DNA from: Enterobacter sp. EA-1
Lineage (GTDB): Bacteria; Pseudomonadota; Gammaproteobacteria; Enterobacterales; Enterobacteriaceae
NCBI GenBank assembly: GCA_002886105.1
Contig: CP025776.1
Coordinates: forward strand, 2,728,001 to 2,792,000
DNA: 64,000 nucleotides
Direction of reading: 5' to 3'
Positions 9,984 through 20,957 of this stretch are shown here, piece by piece (position 1 is the stretch's first letter; the number at the start of each line of letters is the position of its first letter). The position numbers and the translations under genes are program-made. The notes under the pieces are model-generated. The model did no database searches and was not told where the DNA came from. It saw only the letters and a list, made by a program, of their open reading frames with translations.

Positions 9984-11577
9984 TCAGGCCGGCAGGCGAA
10001 AACGGGCCACCGCCTGCAGTAACTGATGAGAGTCATTATGCAGTTGTTCAGACGCTTGTGTCGCCGTCGACACCAGTTCCCCGGTGCGCTGTGCGACCGT
10101 ATTCAGAGCGTGCAAACGCCGGGTCATCAGATGGATGCTCTCCCCCCTGACTCCAGGGTGGCGGCGGAGATCTCATTGAGCACGCCGCTTAAGTGTCCCA
10201 CCAGCCCGGTCACTTTTTGCGGGTTGCTTTCCGTGCGGCTCACCGCCTGCGTACCGTCAGTGATCCCCTGCAAAGAGTGGTTAATCAACTGCTGAATGGT
10301 TTGCGTTGAGTGGCTACTCTTCCGCGCCAGCAGCCCGACCTCTTTCGCCACCACCGCAAAGCCGCGTCCGTGATTCCCGGCATGCGCCGCTTCAATGGCG
10401 GCATTCAGCGCCAGAATATTCGTCTGAAACGCCACGCCATCAATCATATCGACGATGTTGCGCATCTCGGCCGAACGTTCGACGATCTCACGCATCGACT
10501 GGTTAACCGTATCCATCATGCGATCGCCGCCTGCGGCGATTTTTTTGCGCCTCATCCGCCTGTTGACGGGCCTGCTGGGCAAAGCCAGTGCTGCCTTCAA
10601 CGTGGGATTCCGAGGGTGGCAATATGTTCGGTCACATCCGTCAGTTCCTGCGCCTGTTTTGTCGACTGCTGGTAAAGCGACTGGTTACCTTCCGCGAGGT
10701 TGCTGATGGTGTTCACCATGGAGGCGGTTGCATCACTGACCTGCATCACTCAGTTGTTGCAGCCCTTGCTGCATACTGAGAATGCTCAGGCTAAGCTGCG
10801 CCACCTCGCGGTTAAAACGCGGTACCGATGGCAGCGCTGTTCCCAGATCGCCCGCGGCAAGGATGTTGATGTGCGCAATCAGCCCGACGCAGCGGCGTGA
10901 TCACCAGCGTGACATGGCAAACCACACCAACACCGCAATCACCAGCAACAGCGCGGGCACCAGCACAAAGACATGCTGTAGCTGTCCAAGGTTGGACATT
11001 AACGCCTGACGGCCGGTTTCCGCACGGCTTTCGCTGGCCTGCTGGAAACGGGCATAGTTGTCGTTAAAATCCGCACCGGAACGCCTGCGCAGGCACCGCA
11101 AAAAGGCATCAATCGACTGGGTTTTCACCAGCCCATCCGCCTGCTCTTTCAGCGCGCCGTAAAACAGCTGATAACTGTTGATTAAGCCGTCGTCTTTCGG
11201 CGGATCGAGCGCCAGCCAGGGCTTGCCAGCTTTTTGTGACGCATCCAGCGCGCTGCGGGTTTCATCCATCAGGCTGCGCCAGCTCCTTCGGATCCGGTTT
11301 CTTTGTCCTGCATAAACCACACGCCTGCGCGGTTAAGCAGATCGCTTGCGGTCAGCAAGGCCACGCGGGCTTCATCCACGCGAACCTGTTGCAGGTGCGC
11401 CTGCTGGTTTAACTGTTCATTGTGCTGTGCTTCGCGTAATGACGCGGAAAGGAGAAAAGAGGAGGCAATTTGCAGCGCGGAGAACAGACCAATGATGCAG
11501 AAAATACCGGCTAACAAACCAAACTGCTGAGGTGTAACACGCCGAACAATACGGCGAAAAATTTGCATTAAGTTCAT
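9984..11577 (-). CDS. Methyl-accepting chemotaxis protein
   Basis: Inner-membrane chemoreceptor of about 530 residues. It has an N-terminal membrane helix ([20 protein letters not shown]) and a periplasmic four-helix sensor of about 150 residues. A second membrane helix ([20 protein letters not shown]), a HAMP domain and a signalling hairpin follow. The hairpin tip ([20 protein letters not shown]) is canonical, so it should couple to CheA/CheW. The C-terminus VARFRLPA lacks the NWETF tail that recruits CheR/CheB, as in minor receptors such as Trg or Tap. Breaks lie near 11285, 11090, 10900, 10750, 10612 (CCAGG read as CCGAGG) and 10545. It is inserted between glsB and sad relative to E. coli. 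The ligand is unknown; amino acids or polyamine products are guesses from context. Confidence 0.9.
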
Positions 11578-11651
11578 GATATTCTTCTATAACCACAACG
11601 TTACCGTGAGTCTACAAAAGGATCATGACACCCCCATGACAGCGAGGAATG

Positions 11652-11672
11652 GCGCGCCCCACCGGGGCGCGC
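11652..11672. terminator. Hairpin after sad
   Basis: A perfect nine-base-pair inverted repeat (GCGCGCCCC, loop ACC, GGGGCGCGC) lies seven bases past the sad stop codon. No T run follows on either strand, so its role as a terminator is uncertain. Confidence 0.45.
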
Positions 11673-11678
11673 AGGCGG

Positions 11679-13067
11679 TTACAGACGATCTTTCCATACG
11701 GTCTGGATATTGCAAAATTCATGCAAACCGAAGTGCGACAGCTCGCGGCCAAAACCGCTTTTCTTCACGCCGCCAAAGGCCACACGGGCATCGCTGGCGC
11801 TGTAGCCGTTAATAAACACGCCACCGCACTCCGGTGTTCGGCAAACCCGGGGCGCGGCCTGCGCATGATCGGCGGTAAAGACGGTGGCGGACAAACCAAA
11901 ATCACTGTCATTCGCCAGTGCCAGCGCATGCTTCGCATCACGGGCAAGGGTGATGGCGGCGACCGGGCCAAACAGCTCCCCGGCGGAATGCGGTCATCTC
12001 CGGCGTCACGCCAGCCAGTACCGTCGCCGGGTAGTTGCCGGCCCCCGGAATCTTTTCCCCACCGAGCAGCAGCGTAGCGCCCTGCTGGATGCTGGCCTGT
12101 ACCTGTGCATGCAGCTCATCGCGCAGATCAAAACGCGCCATCGGCCCCAGATAGTGCTCTTCGTTGTCCGGCGCGCCCTGTTTCAGCGCGGCTGCGGCGG
12201 CAACAAACTTGTCGGTAAAAGCCTGCGCGATGCCGGATTCAACAATAAAACGTTTCGCAGCAGCGCAAACCTGCCCGGTATTTTGATAACGCCCGGCGAC
12301 CGCCGCTTTCACCGCCAGATCCAGATCGGCGTCGTTCAGCACAATAAAGGGATCGGAACCCCCCAGTTCCAGTACGCATTTTTTCAGCGCTGCCCCGGCC
12401 TGTGCGCCAATAGCGGCACCCGCGCGCACGCTGCCGGTCACCGTGACGGCGGCAATCCGCGGGTCATTGATGGCCTGACTGACGCCATCGTTAGTGGCGT
12501 TCACCCAGCCAAACACCCCTTGCGGGATCCCGGCGCGGGTGAAAATCTCGCCCAACAGCGCCGCACACCCCAGCACATTGGGCGCATGCTTCCAGTAAAT
12601 AACTGTTACCGGCCAGCAGGATCGGCACCGCGCCGCGCATCACCTGCCACACAGGAAAGTTCCACGGCATCACCGCCAGAATCGGACCCAGCGGCCGGTA
12701 TTCAATGGTGGCGCGGTTATGCTCAACTGGGTCGGCTCGCTGCCAAGCATTGCCGGACCGTTATCCGCATACCAGTCGCACAAGCTGGCGGATTTGTTCA
12801 CCTCGGCCCGTGCCTGCAGGATCGGTTTCCCCATCCTCGGCTGATCCGTTGCGCCATCTCTTCGCCCCGTTCACGCAGCGCCGCGCCGACATCGCGCAGT
12901 TTTTGCGCCCGCTCCGCCACGCTTAGCACTCGCCACTGGCGATAGCCGTTAGCCGCCTGTTCGATGGCGGCGTCCACGTCTGCAGGGCTGGCCCACGGTG
13001 TGGCGCTCAGGGTTTCCCCGGTGGCCGGGTTGATGGAAATAGCATGGGTTGTCGGGGTAATGGACAT
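11679..13067 (-). CDS. sad: Succinate semialdehyde dehydrogenase Sad
   Basis: NAD(P)-dependent aldehyde dehydrogenase oxidising succinate semialdehyde to succinate in putrescine and GABA breakdown. Length is about 462 residues, as in E. coli YneI. Visible features are [20 protein letters not shown] (cofactor site), [11 protein letters not shown], the general-base Glu in LELGGSDPF and the catalytic Cys in [12 protein letters not shown]. Breaks lie near 12835, 12720, 12585, 11985 and 11850. Divergent from ptrR, its known regulator in E. coli, across about 106 bases. Confidence 0.95.
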
Positions 13068-13173
13068 ACGGGGTCTCCCTTAAATGTGTTCAGGACTTGC
13101 ACCAGAGTGGCGGAATTTGTTATTTCTGAAAACTGAATAATATTAACGACACTATTCACAAAGAGAGAATGGC

Positions 13174-14027
13174 ATGGATTTAACCCAGCTTGAGATGTTT
13201 AACGCCGTGGCGCAGACCGGCAGTATCACCCGTGAGGCGGCGCAGAAGGTGCATCGCGTGCCGTCCAATCTCACGACCCGCATTCGCCAATTGGAGTCCG
13301 ATCTCGGCGTCGATCTGTTTATCCGCGAAAACCAGCGCCTGCGCCTCTCTCCGGCGGGGCACAGTTTTTGCGTTACAGCCAGCAGATCCCCGGCGCTGGT
13401 GGATGAAGCCCGCATGGTGGTTGCCGGAGACGAGCCGCAAGGCCTGTTCTCGCTGGGCGCGCTGGAAAGCACTGCGGCGGTGCGCATTCCCGCCACGCTG
13501 GCGCAGTATAACCAGCGTTATCCGCGTATTCAGTTTGACCTCTCCACCGGGCCTTCGGGCACCCATGATCGACGGCGTGATGGAAGGAAAACTGAGCGCC
13601 GCTTTCGTCGACGGCCCGATCATGCACCCGGGTCTGGAAGGGATCCCCGGTTTACCGTGAAGAGATGATGATTGTCGCGCACGGTCACCCGCACATTGAG
13701 CGCGCGGCGCAGGTCAATGGCGCCAGCATCTACGCCTTTCGCGCTAACTGCTCCTACCGCCGCCATTTTGAGAGCTGGTTTAATGCCGATCGCGCCACAC
13801 CCGGAAAAATCCACGAGATGGAGTCCTATCACGGCATGCTGGCCTGTGTGATCGCCGGGGCCGGACTGGCGCTGATCCCGCGCAGTATGCTGGAAAGTAT
13901 GCCCGGTCATCACCGGGGTGGAAGCCCGGCCGCTGGCGGAAAACTGGCGCTGGCTGACCACCGGCTGGTGTGGCGACGCGGCGCGAAAACCCGGCATCTT
14001 GACGCGTTTATTGAACTGCTGCAGTAG
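13174..14027 (+). CDS. ptrR: LysR-type regulator PtrR (YneJ)
   Basis: LysR-family regulator. An N-terminal winged helix ([40 protein letters not shown]) is followed by a substrate-binding-like effector domain ([36 protein letters not shown]). In E. coli, PtrR (YneJ) controls sad and putrescine use, and the divergent layout with sad is kept here. Breaks lie near 13368, 13393, 13557, 13655 and 13910. Length after repair is about 284 residues, within the family norm. Confidence 0.93.
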
Positions 14028-14047
14028 CGTTAACGCCCGGTGGCGGT

Positions 14048-14530
14048 TTATTGCATGGCATAACGCAGGTCGGCGATAAGCGTTTTTCCATAAAAATACT
14101 CAAGGGATCGTCGACATAGGGCGCAAAAGCGCGGCAGGTCTGATAACCGCAGCGCTCATACAGCTTAACCGCCGCCAGCTGCCTGATCCCGGTCTCCAGA
14201 CGCAACGTATGGCAAAAACGGGCAACCGCCTCCTGCTCCAGCGCGGCAATCAGTTTTTCACCCAGTTGTTGCCCACGATGCCGGGGGATCGATAAACACC
14301 CGTTTCATCTCGCCGCTGCCATCTCCATTCAGCACCACCGCGCCGCACCCCACGGTCGCCCCATCGGTATGGCGGATTTTTCGCAGGATCAGGGTCTGCG
14401 CAGGTAAAGCGGCCAGATCAAGCAGATGGTTACTCTCCGCCGGATAGAGCGCGCTCTGGTAGCGATCCAGTTCGTCAATCAGCGCAATCACATCCGGCTG
14501 GGCAGCGGTGGCATCGGTAATACTGTACAT
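14048..14530 (-). CDS. GNAT-family N-acetyltransferase
   Basis: Acetyltransferase of about 160 residues. The N-terminal strand region (PDVIALIDELDRYQSALYPA), the core TVGCGAVVLN..GEMKRVFIDP, the acetyl-CoA loop RHRGQQLGEKL and the C-terminal LETGIRQLAAVKLYERCGY follow the GNAT order. It resembles the PhnO/YjgM-like group of putative acyltransferases. Breaks lie near 14280 and 14080. The stop at 14048 follows the end LRYAMQ after one correction. The substrate is unknown. Confidence 0.85.
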
Positions 14531-14692
14531 AGGGCGCTCCTTATTGTTACTCCCTTGTTAAATTAACCAGCCAGACCCGCATCAACGTCATACGATTAAC
14601 CTATAGATGATGCGGGCCGTTGCGCAGCCGGGAGGACAGACGGTACCTTACGCGCAGAGCTAACCCTGATAACGGAACCAGAATGAATACGA

Positions 14693-15638
14693 AAGCCCGT
14701 AAGGTGATGATTATTGGCACTGGCAATGGGGGCGTCCGCCGCCTACGCCCTGCTGAACCAGACAATTTGCGAAGAGTTGATCCTCGTGGATTTGGACCAA
14801 CAGCGCGTGGAGGGCCACGCTCAGGATCTGTCGGATGCCGCGGCGTATATGCCGGGCATGATGACCATTTCAACCCGTCCGGTTGACGCGTGTGCGGATG
14901 TCGACATTGCGGTGATCACCGTCTCCGGCGGCCCGTTAAAACCCGGCCAGACGCGCCTCGACGAACTGACCAACACTGCGCGGATCGTGCAAAAAATCGT
15001 ACCGACAATGATGGCAAATGGTTTCAACGGCATTTTCCTTGTCGCCACCAACCCTGCGACATCATTACACCGGCAGGTGTGGAAACTGTCCGGGTTACCG
15101 CGCAACCAGTGATTGGTACCGGCGTGTGGCTTGATACCACCCGTCTGCGCCGTGCGCTGGCGCAGTCACTGGATATTGGCGCACAGAGTATCGATGCGTT
15201 TATTCTCGGTGAACACGGCGATACCCAGTTTCCGGTGTGGTCGCATTCGTCGGTATACGGTTCGCCCATCGCCGAGGTCTACCGGCGCAAAACCGGCCAG
15301 ACGCTGGATGTCGATGCCCGGCGGAGAAAGTTCGCCGCCACGGTTTTGAGATTTATGCCCGTAAAGGCTGCACCGAGTATGGTATTGCCGGCACCATTGC
15401 CGAGATCTGCCGGAATATTTTCACTGGCAGCCACCGCGCGCTGGCGATCTCCTGCATTCTTGATGGCGAGTATGGCGTGAAAGATGTGGCTATCGGGGTT
15501 CCCGCCGTGCTGGCGCAGAACGGTGTCCAGCAGATTATTGAGTTACAACTGCGGGATGACGAAGTGGTGAAATTCAACCACTCCGTCGGGGTTATCAAAG
15601 CCAATATTGCCCGCCTGCTCCTGACGATGCGCGGTTAA
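14693..15638 (+). CDS. L-lactate/malate dehydrogenase-family protein
   Basis: NAD-dependent 2-hydroxyacid dehydrogenase of the LDH/MDH superfamily, about 314 residues. It shows the Rossmann start VMIIGTGNVGASAAYALLNQ, the helix LVDLDQQRVEGHAQDLSDA, the NAD/substrate residues VATNPCDIIT and the catalytic loop FILGEHGDTQFPVWSH, whose His is the proton acceptor. The Arg that binds the carboxylate lies around LDTTRLRRAL. A Gln or Arg choice in the 100s loop, which would separate lactate from malate use, cannot be read safely. Breaks lie near 14727, 15060 and 15325. It converges with deoR, and the two TAA stops overlap. The real substrate may be another hydroxy acid from the neighbouring pathway. 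Confidence 0.87.
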
Positions 15639-16399
15639 CTGGCAATGGTTAACCGCCCCGGCAATGACTCAAGCTGCTGGCGGATATCCGCGCTGAGCTG
15701 CGCATCGGTGATGATATCGGTCAGCGAATCCAGGGTTTGCCACGTTAAACAGCGACCACGCGCCGTATTTGCTGCTGTCCGCCAGCAGGATCCGCCGCCC
15801 CCGGCGTTGGCGATCAGATCGTGCTTAAGCGCGGCTTTCTCTTCCGTTGGCGCGGTGATCCCCGCGCTCCAGCCCCCAGCCGTTACAGCTGACAAACGCC
15901 AGATCCGGCCAGATGTTTTGCAGCAGCTTGCGCCCGTGCTCGCCAATGCAGGACTGGCTGGAATCATCAATACGCCCACCGATAATCGTCACTTCAATCT
16001 GTTTAAATTCCGACAGAAACAGCGCAATGTGCAAATCGCTGGTGATGACCCGCAGCGGCAGATGCGTGAGCTGGCGAGCCAGCTCAATCATCGTGGTGCC
16101 CGCATCCAGCACAATCGCATCCCCGGCTTTCACCAGTGCAGCGGCGGCGCAGGCAATGGCGTGTTTTTTCCGCCGGTTGCGCTGCATTTTTCGCTGGTAG
16201 TCGGCTGGGAGGGGATAAACCGGTTCAGCGTAACGCCGCCGTGGGTGCGACTGATCACCCCTTCCTGATCGAGCTTGATCAGATCGCGGCGAATGGTGGC
16301 AGGCGAGGCATCCGTTGCCGCGACCAGTTGATCCACCGTCACCAGATTATGCCCTTTCAGGTAATCCATAATCTGCTCTAACCGGTTATATCCCTTCAT
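15635..16399 (-). CDS. DeoR-family regulator of the acid-sugar locus
   Basis: DeoR/GlpR-type repressor of about 255 residues. An N-terminal helix-turn-helix ([34 protein letters not shown]) leads into a sugar-phosphate sensor domain with [26 protein letters not shown] and [14 protein letters not shown]. The ATG lies two bases after the pdxA2 stop (TAATATG), so translation is probably coupled. It is the last gene of the kinase-pdxA2-deoR unit. Candidate operators are the TGATTGA palindromes in the divergent promoter region at 18661-18781. Breaks lie near 16190, 15855, 15790 and 15735. Confidence 0.9.
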
Positions 16400-16400
16400 A

Positions 16401-17387
16401 TTATTCCCGTGTAATTTGCATTGCTAACTGGATGGATACCGCCATGCTCTCGGCTTTCGCCACACCACGCCGGGCGATATCAAATGCGGTGCCGTGATCC
16501 GCTGAGGTACGGATAAACGGTAGCCCGGCGGTGATATTAACGCCATCGTAAAAGCCCAGCAATTTTAACGGAATATGCCCCTGATCGTGGTACATCGCCA
16601 CCACCATGTCATACATCCCTTCGTGGCACTGCATAAACACCGTATCCGGTGGGCACGGCCCGGTCACATTCACCCCTTCGGCCTTCATTGCCTGCACCGC
16701 CGGGCCGACAATGGTGATCTCTTCATCACCAAACAACCCGTTTTCACCGGCATGCGGGTTGACCCCTGCTACCGCAATCCGCGGATTGTCATAACCGACG
16801 CGTTTCAGGAATGTATCGGCAATACGCACCACCGTTTTCACGCGATCCTGATTCAGGGTGTCGAGGAATTTACGCAGGGCGATATGCGTCGTGATATGAA
16901 TCACTTTCAGTTTATCGGTGTAGAGCACCATCGCGTAATCTTTGCTGTCGGTCAGTTGTGCCAGCAGTTCCGTGTGGCCCGGATAGTGATGCCCGGCCAT
17001 AAACAGCGCTTCTTTGTTCAGCGGCGCGGTGGCAATGGCTTTCACGTCCCCGCTCATCGCCAGTTCGGTGGCGCGTTTAATGCAGCGATAAGCCAGATCC
17101 CCGGCCTGCGCCTGCACCACACCAGTTGCAGGGCATCGACATCCGCCAGCGGTTCGTCAATCACGTTGATAACGCCCGGCGCAAAACGCGCATCGGCAAC
17201 GCGTTCAATAATGCGCAGTTCCGCACGCGGGGTAATATTCAGCCCAAGAATGCGCTGGAAACGTCCGCGCACACCCGACCACCACCACCGGCGAACCGGC
17301 TAACTCTCCTTCGACCAGCGATTTGATAATGATTTCCGGGCCAATACCCGCCGGGTCGCCCATCGTTACAGCAATGATATTAGTCAC
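16401..17387 (-). CDS. pdxA2: 4-phospho-threonate 3-dehydrogenase PdxA2-like
   Basis: NAD- and metal-dependent dehydrogenase of the PdxA family, about 328 residues. PdxA2 enzymes paired with DUF1537 kinases oxidise 4-phospho-D-threonate or erythronate, and decarboxylation yields dihydroxyacetone phosphate. The GTG start ([19 protein letters not shown]) overlaps the kinase end by eight bases (GTGACTAA). Conserved segments are [20 protein letters not shown], with metal-binding His, [18 protein letters not shown] and [17 protein letters not shown]. Breaks lie near 17272 and 17120. A role in pyridoxal phosphate synthesis is unlikely given its partners. Confidence 0.93.
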
Positions 17388-18631
17388 TCGATTTCTCCTC
17401 GATAAAATGCAGAACCTTAAGCAAGGTAGTTTCGTCACCAAAGCCACCTGCTTTGGTCATCACCGGTCGTTGCCAAAGACAACCTGAAAAGTATCCCCAC
17501 GGTACGCAGCCCGCTGCCCGTCCGCGGATGCTAAAACCTTTCGCCCCAAGCGCATGGGCCGCCGCAACCGCCACATCGCCGCCGGAAAGATAGAGCGCGT
17601 CCGGTTGCGCTTCGCGAAGGACATCCCGCGTCAACGCCCCTAAAAACGCGCAAATACGCTCACCCAGTTCGCTGCGGCTTACGCCCTGCAGTTCACACAG
17701 CGCGGCAATCTGGTGACGCGCCTGTGTATCCGGGCAGGTATGCACCAGACAGTGACGGCCGCTGACCGGGGATGCGGACGATGTGTTGTCGGTACTCCGC
17801 TGCCGCCGGGGTGAACAACGTGTTGATATCAATAAACACCTGCTCCACGCGGGGATGCTTTGCCGCCCACGCCAGCTGTTGTTGAGCGATTTCGCTCATT
17901 GACCCCACCACCGCCAGTACCGTGCGCGGAACACACGGGTTCAGCCGACGCGCCAGCGCATCGCACAACCCTGCGGACCCCCACCAGCAGTGGGCGTGAT
18001 GCCGCCGACTCGGCACGGGCAACAATCTCATCCAGCTCGGCATCGCTTTGCGCATCCACCACCAGCAACAGGGGCGCACTCACCGATGCGTTCGCCAGCG
18101 CCGCAGCCACATCCGCGGCGTGCAGGTAACGGATTTCCGCGCGGCTGTGCGCCGCCAGCAACATACCGATGTCGGCGCTGGTGACTGGCGTTTTCGGATC
18201 GCTGGCGAACTCGGTGTCCGTCAGCAATCGCTCATGAACAAAGCACTGCCCGTTGCGGGTAATGCGCCCCGCCGCCGGAAAAGCCGGCGCGATAATCGCG
18301 GCGGAGGCCTTGCAGGCCTGCAACATGGCGGCGACTTCGGCCCCTACATTGCCACGCAGCGTGGAGTCGATCTTCTTAACCAGCCACTGCGGCGCGCCGT
18401 GCGCGACAATCTTTTGCGTCAGCGCGGTAACCCCGCTGTGCGGCATCGCTGGCAGTGAGCGCCCGGCTGTCGCTGTTATAAATGCGGGCTTGCGCAGTGC
18501 TGACGTAGTTCGCGCTCAGCGCCACATCCACCGTCATTCCTCTCTGCGCCGGGGCTGACACCCGCGTCATTCGCGCCGGTAAAGTCGTCGGCAAGAATGG
18601 CTATCTGTTTATCCGAGGTTGGCTCGTTCAT
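17380..18631 (-). CDS. DUF1537 four-carbon acid sugar kinase (DtnK/YgbK-like)
   Basis: ATP-dependent kinase of the DUF1537 family, which phosphorylates threonate, erythronate and related acids at C4. The N-terminal substrate domain shows [16 protein letters not shown], then [15 protein letters not shown] and [20 protein letters not shown]. The C-terminal nucleotide domain shows [21 protein letters not shown]. Total about 415 residues. Breaks lie near 18550, 18440, 17965, 17770 and 17480. It is the first gene of the minus-strand unit and reads away from the divergent promoter region. The exact stereoisomer cannot be inferred. Confidence 0.9.
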
Positions 18632-18660
18632 CCCTTCTCCGGGTCATTATGCACTGGATA

Positions 18661-18704
18661 TGATTATATTCAATCATGATTGATTATATGTGAGCAAGAT
18701 CAAC
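18661..18704. promoter_or_regulatory. Palindromic operator O1 and CRP-like site
   Basis: A perfect 14-base palindrome TCAATCATGATTGA spans 18670-18683, flanked by the direct repeat TGATTATAT at 18661 and 18681. It overlaps the left end of a CRP-like site (TGTGA-N6-TCAAC, 18689-18704; eight of ten consensus bases). This lies in the roughly 175-base space between the divergent kinase and alcohol dehydrogenase genes. The binding protein, presumably the local DeoR, is inferred. Confidence 0.6.
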
Positions 18705-18765
18705 TTATTCAGTTTGCGAATAAATTATAAATTTAGGCCATGTGGTGACGGTGATTGACAAGTAA

Positions 18766-18781
18766 TGATTGAACTCAATCA
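18766..18781. promoter_or_regulatory. Palindromic operator O2
   Basis: Inverted repeat TGATTGA-AC-TCAATCA, 25 bases upstream of the alcohol dehydrogenase start. Its TGATTGA half-site is the same as in O1 but in the opposite order, so one protein could bind both and loop or block the two promoters. Confidence 0.55.
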
Positions 18782-18805
18782 CCATAACAGAGACAGGAGA
18801 AGGTT

Positions 18806-19946
18806 GTGGTAACGATTAATAGCACCCTGATAAGCGGCGCAGGCGCGATCCCGGCGATAGCCCCGCTGCTTGCAGGTAAAGAGAAAATCTTACTGGTCAG
18901 CGACGGCAATGTAATTAAGCTTGCGCCGACGCAGCAGATCCGCGCCCTGCTGACGGCCAACGGTGCAGATCTGCAACTGATTGATAATGTGCCGCCGGAG
19001 CCGAGCCAGCATGACGTCGCCAACATTCTGCAAGGACTGGGCGAGAAGACATTTGACCTCGGTGGTCGGTATTGGCGGCGGCAGCGTGCTGGATGTCGCC
19101 AAGCTGCTGTCCGTTCTCTGCCACCCGGCCTCCCCCCGGTTTGCCTGCGCTGCTGAACGGCGACAAACCCACGGCGCGCGTGACATCGCTGTTGATCCCC
19201 GCCACCGCCGGAACCGGTTCGGAAGCCACGCCTAACGCGATTCTGGCGATCCCGGAGCAGGACACCAAAATCGGCATTATCTCCCCCGGTGATGTTACCG
19301 GATTACGTGGCGTTACTGCCGGAGCTGACCACCAGCATGCCTGCGCATATCGCCTCGTCGACCGGCATCGATGCGCTGTGCCATCTGATTGAGTGCTTCA
19401 CCGCCACCATTGCCAACCCGGTCAGCGACAACGTTGCGCTGATGGGCCTGCGCAAACTGCTGCGCAATATCGAAACTGCCGTCAATGAACCGCACAACCT
19501 GACCGCCCGGCTGGAGATGCTGTGGGCCTCGTATTACGGCGGCGCGGCCATCGCCCACGCCGGTACACATCTGGTGCACGCGCTCTCTTACCCGCTCGGC
19601 GGCAAATACCATCTGCCGCATGGCGTGGCAAACGCCATTTGCTGGCACCGTGCATGAACGTGGTGCGTCCGTACGCCGTGGAGAAATTTGCCCGAGGTCT
19701 GGGATCTGGTTCCCGACGCCGACACCACGCTGAGCAACGAACAGAAATCGCTGGCGCTGGTGGCGTGGTTCGCCGCGCTGGTTAAGCGGCTGAATCTGCC
19801 GGACAACCTCGAAGCGCTCGGTGTTCCCCGTGAAGATATCCCGGCGCTGAGCGACGCCGCGTTGAATGTTAAGCGCCTGATGAACAATGCCCCCCTGCAC
19901 CGTAGATCACGCACAGGTGCAGGCCATCTATCAGACGTTGTTTTAA
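18806..19946 (+). CDS. Iron-containing alcohol dehydrogenase
   Basis: NAD(P)-dependent group III alcohol dehydrogenase of about 380 residues. The GTG start follows AGGAGAAGG. The nucleotide site is VVGIGGGSVLDVAK; PATAGTGSEATPNAIL precedes the metal site, whose ligands lie in STGIDALCHLIECF (Asp, His), in the later GGKYHLPHGVANA (His) and in the downstream His. Breaks lie near 19060, 19135, 19293, 19640, 19690 and 19895. First gene of the plus-strand unit alcohol dehydrogenase-aldolase-symporter-BNR-YhcH-SDR. Probably it reduces or oxidises an aldehyde made by the aldolase, but the substrate is unknown. Confidence 0.88.
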
Positions 19947-20007
19947 CCGTCTGTCGGCCCGGTTAGCGCTGCGCCACCGGGACTCAACAGCGAATCAGGG
20001 ACAAGTT

Positions 20008-20883
20008 ATGAACAAGCACATTAAAGGCGTGTTGACCGCCATTGTTACACCTTTCGACGCCGACGGGGCTGTTAACCCGAACGCGCTGGAAACAACAAAT
20101 TAACCGCCAGATTGAGGCCGGTAACGGCATTTTTGCGGCGGCACCAACGGGAATTTTTCGTGCTGAACGAGCAGGAAAAGGTCGCCGTTACCGCCACCTG
20201 CGTAGAGGAAGTGGCCGGACGCTCGCCGGTAGTGGCGCATATCGGCGAAATCTCCACCCGTGAAACCATTCGTCTGGGCAGGCAAATCGAGAAACTGGGT
20301 GTGGATGCGGTATCGGTGATCACCCCTATTTCGTGCCGCTGAAACAAGATGAGCTGATTAACCACTACACCGCCGTCGCCGACGCGTTAAACGTGCCGGT
20401 ATTTCTCACAACATCCCGTACTGGCAATACGCTCGAACCACAGACCGTTCGTGCGCTGGCGGACCATCCGAACATTATCGGTATCAAGGACAGCGCCGGG
20501 AGCTATGAGCCTGAGCGGTTTCCTGAATGCGGTGAAAGATGTCGAGGGTTTCGATGTACTGAACGGCCCGGACTCGTTAATCCATCAGGGTTTTGTTGAC
20601 GGTTGTTCCGCCTGTATTTCCGGGCTGGCGAACGTTGCGCCGCAGGCCATTAACGTCATCTGGTCGCGTTTCCGGTGCGGGCGACATTGCAGGTTCACGC
20701 AGTGCGCAAGAGAGCGTCACCGGGTTACGTACCGATCTGTATAAAGTGGCCTTCTCGCCGGCCGCAGTAAAAAAAGCATTGCAAATCATGGGTTATGAGG
20801 TTGGCGACAGCCGTTACGCTGTCACGTTTAACCCACAGCAACTTCAACAGATCCGCCAGATAGTGACGCAGTACCTTCACTAA
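20008..20883 (+). CDS. DapA/NanA-family aldolase
   Basis: Class I pyruvate aldolase or lyase of the dihydrodipicolinate synthase/N-acetylneuraminate lyase superfamily, about 292 residues. The N-terminus reads GVLTAIVTPFDADGAVNPNA; GGTNGEFFVLNEQEK is the substrate loop. The Schiff-base lysine is in IIGIKDSAG, and the catalytic tyrosine belongs to FLYNIP before RTGNTLEPQT, a stretch damaged by missing bases near 20407-20418. Other breaks lie near 20089, 20143, 20330, 20513 and 20672. Next to PdxA2 and the kinase it may cleave a 2-keto-3-deoxy acid to pyruvate and an aldehyde. Lysine synthesis is unlikely. Confidence 0.88.
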
Positions 20884-20957
20884 CGGCGGTGTCATTCGTC
20901 ATAGAGAAAACCGGGCGCATACCGCGCCCCGGATTCACGCCCTGAAGAGAGGCAAAG

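Noticed and set aside
11884-12945. Long plus-strand open frame of 353 codons
   Set aside because: It is antisense to the conserved sad gene in GC-rich sequence with few stops; its product is Arg/Pro/Ala-rich with no family features.
16575-17303. Plus-strand open frame of 242 codons
   Set aside because: Antisense shadow of pdxA2, which is conserved and coupled to its neighbours.
16401-17387. Pyridoxine biosynthesis gene pdxA
   Set aside because: Coupling to a DUF1537 kinase and a DeoR regulator fits PdxA2 of acid-sugar catabolism; true pdxA lies with surA-ksgA.
20008-20883. Housekeeping dihydrodipicolinate synthase (dapA)
   Set aside because: The genomic setting among catabolic genes and the divergent sequence favour a pathway-specific aldolase; dapA normally lies elsewhere next to bamC.
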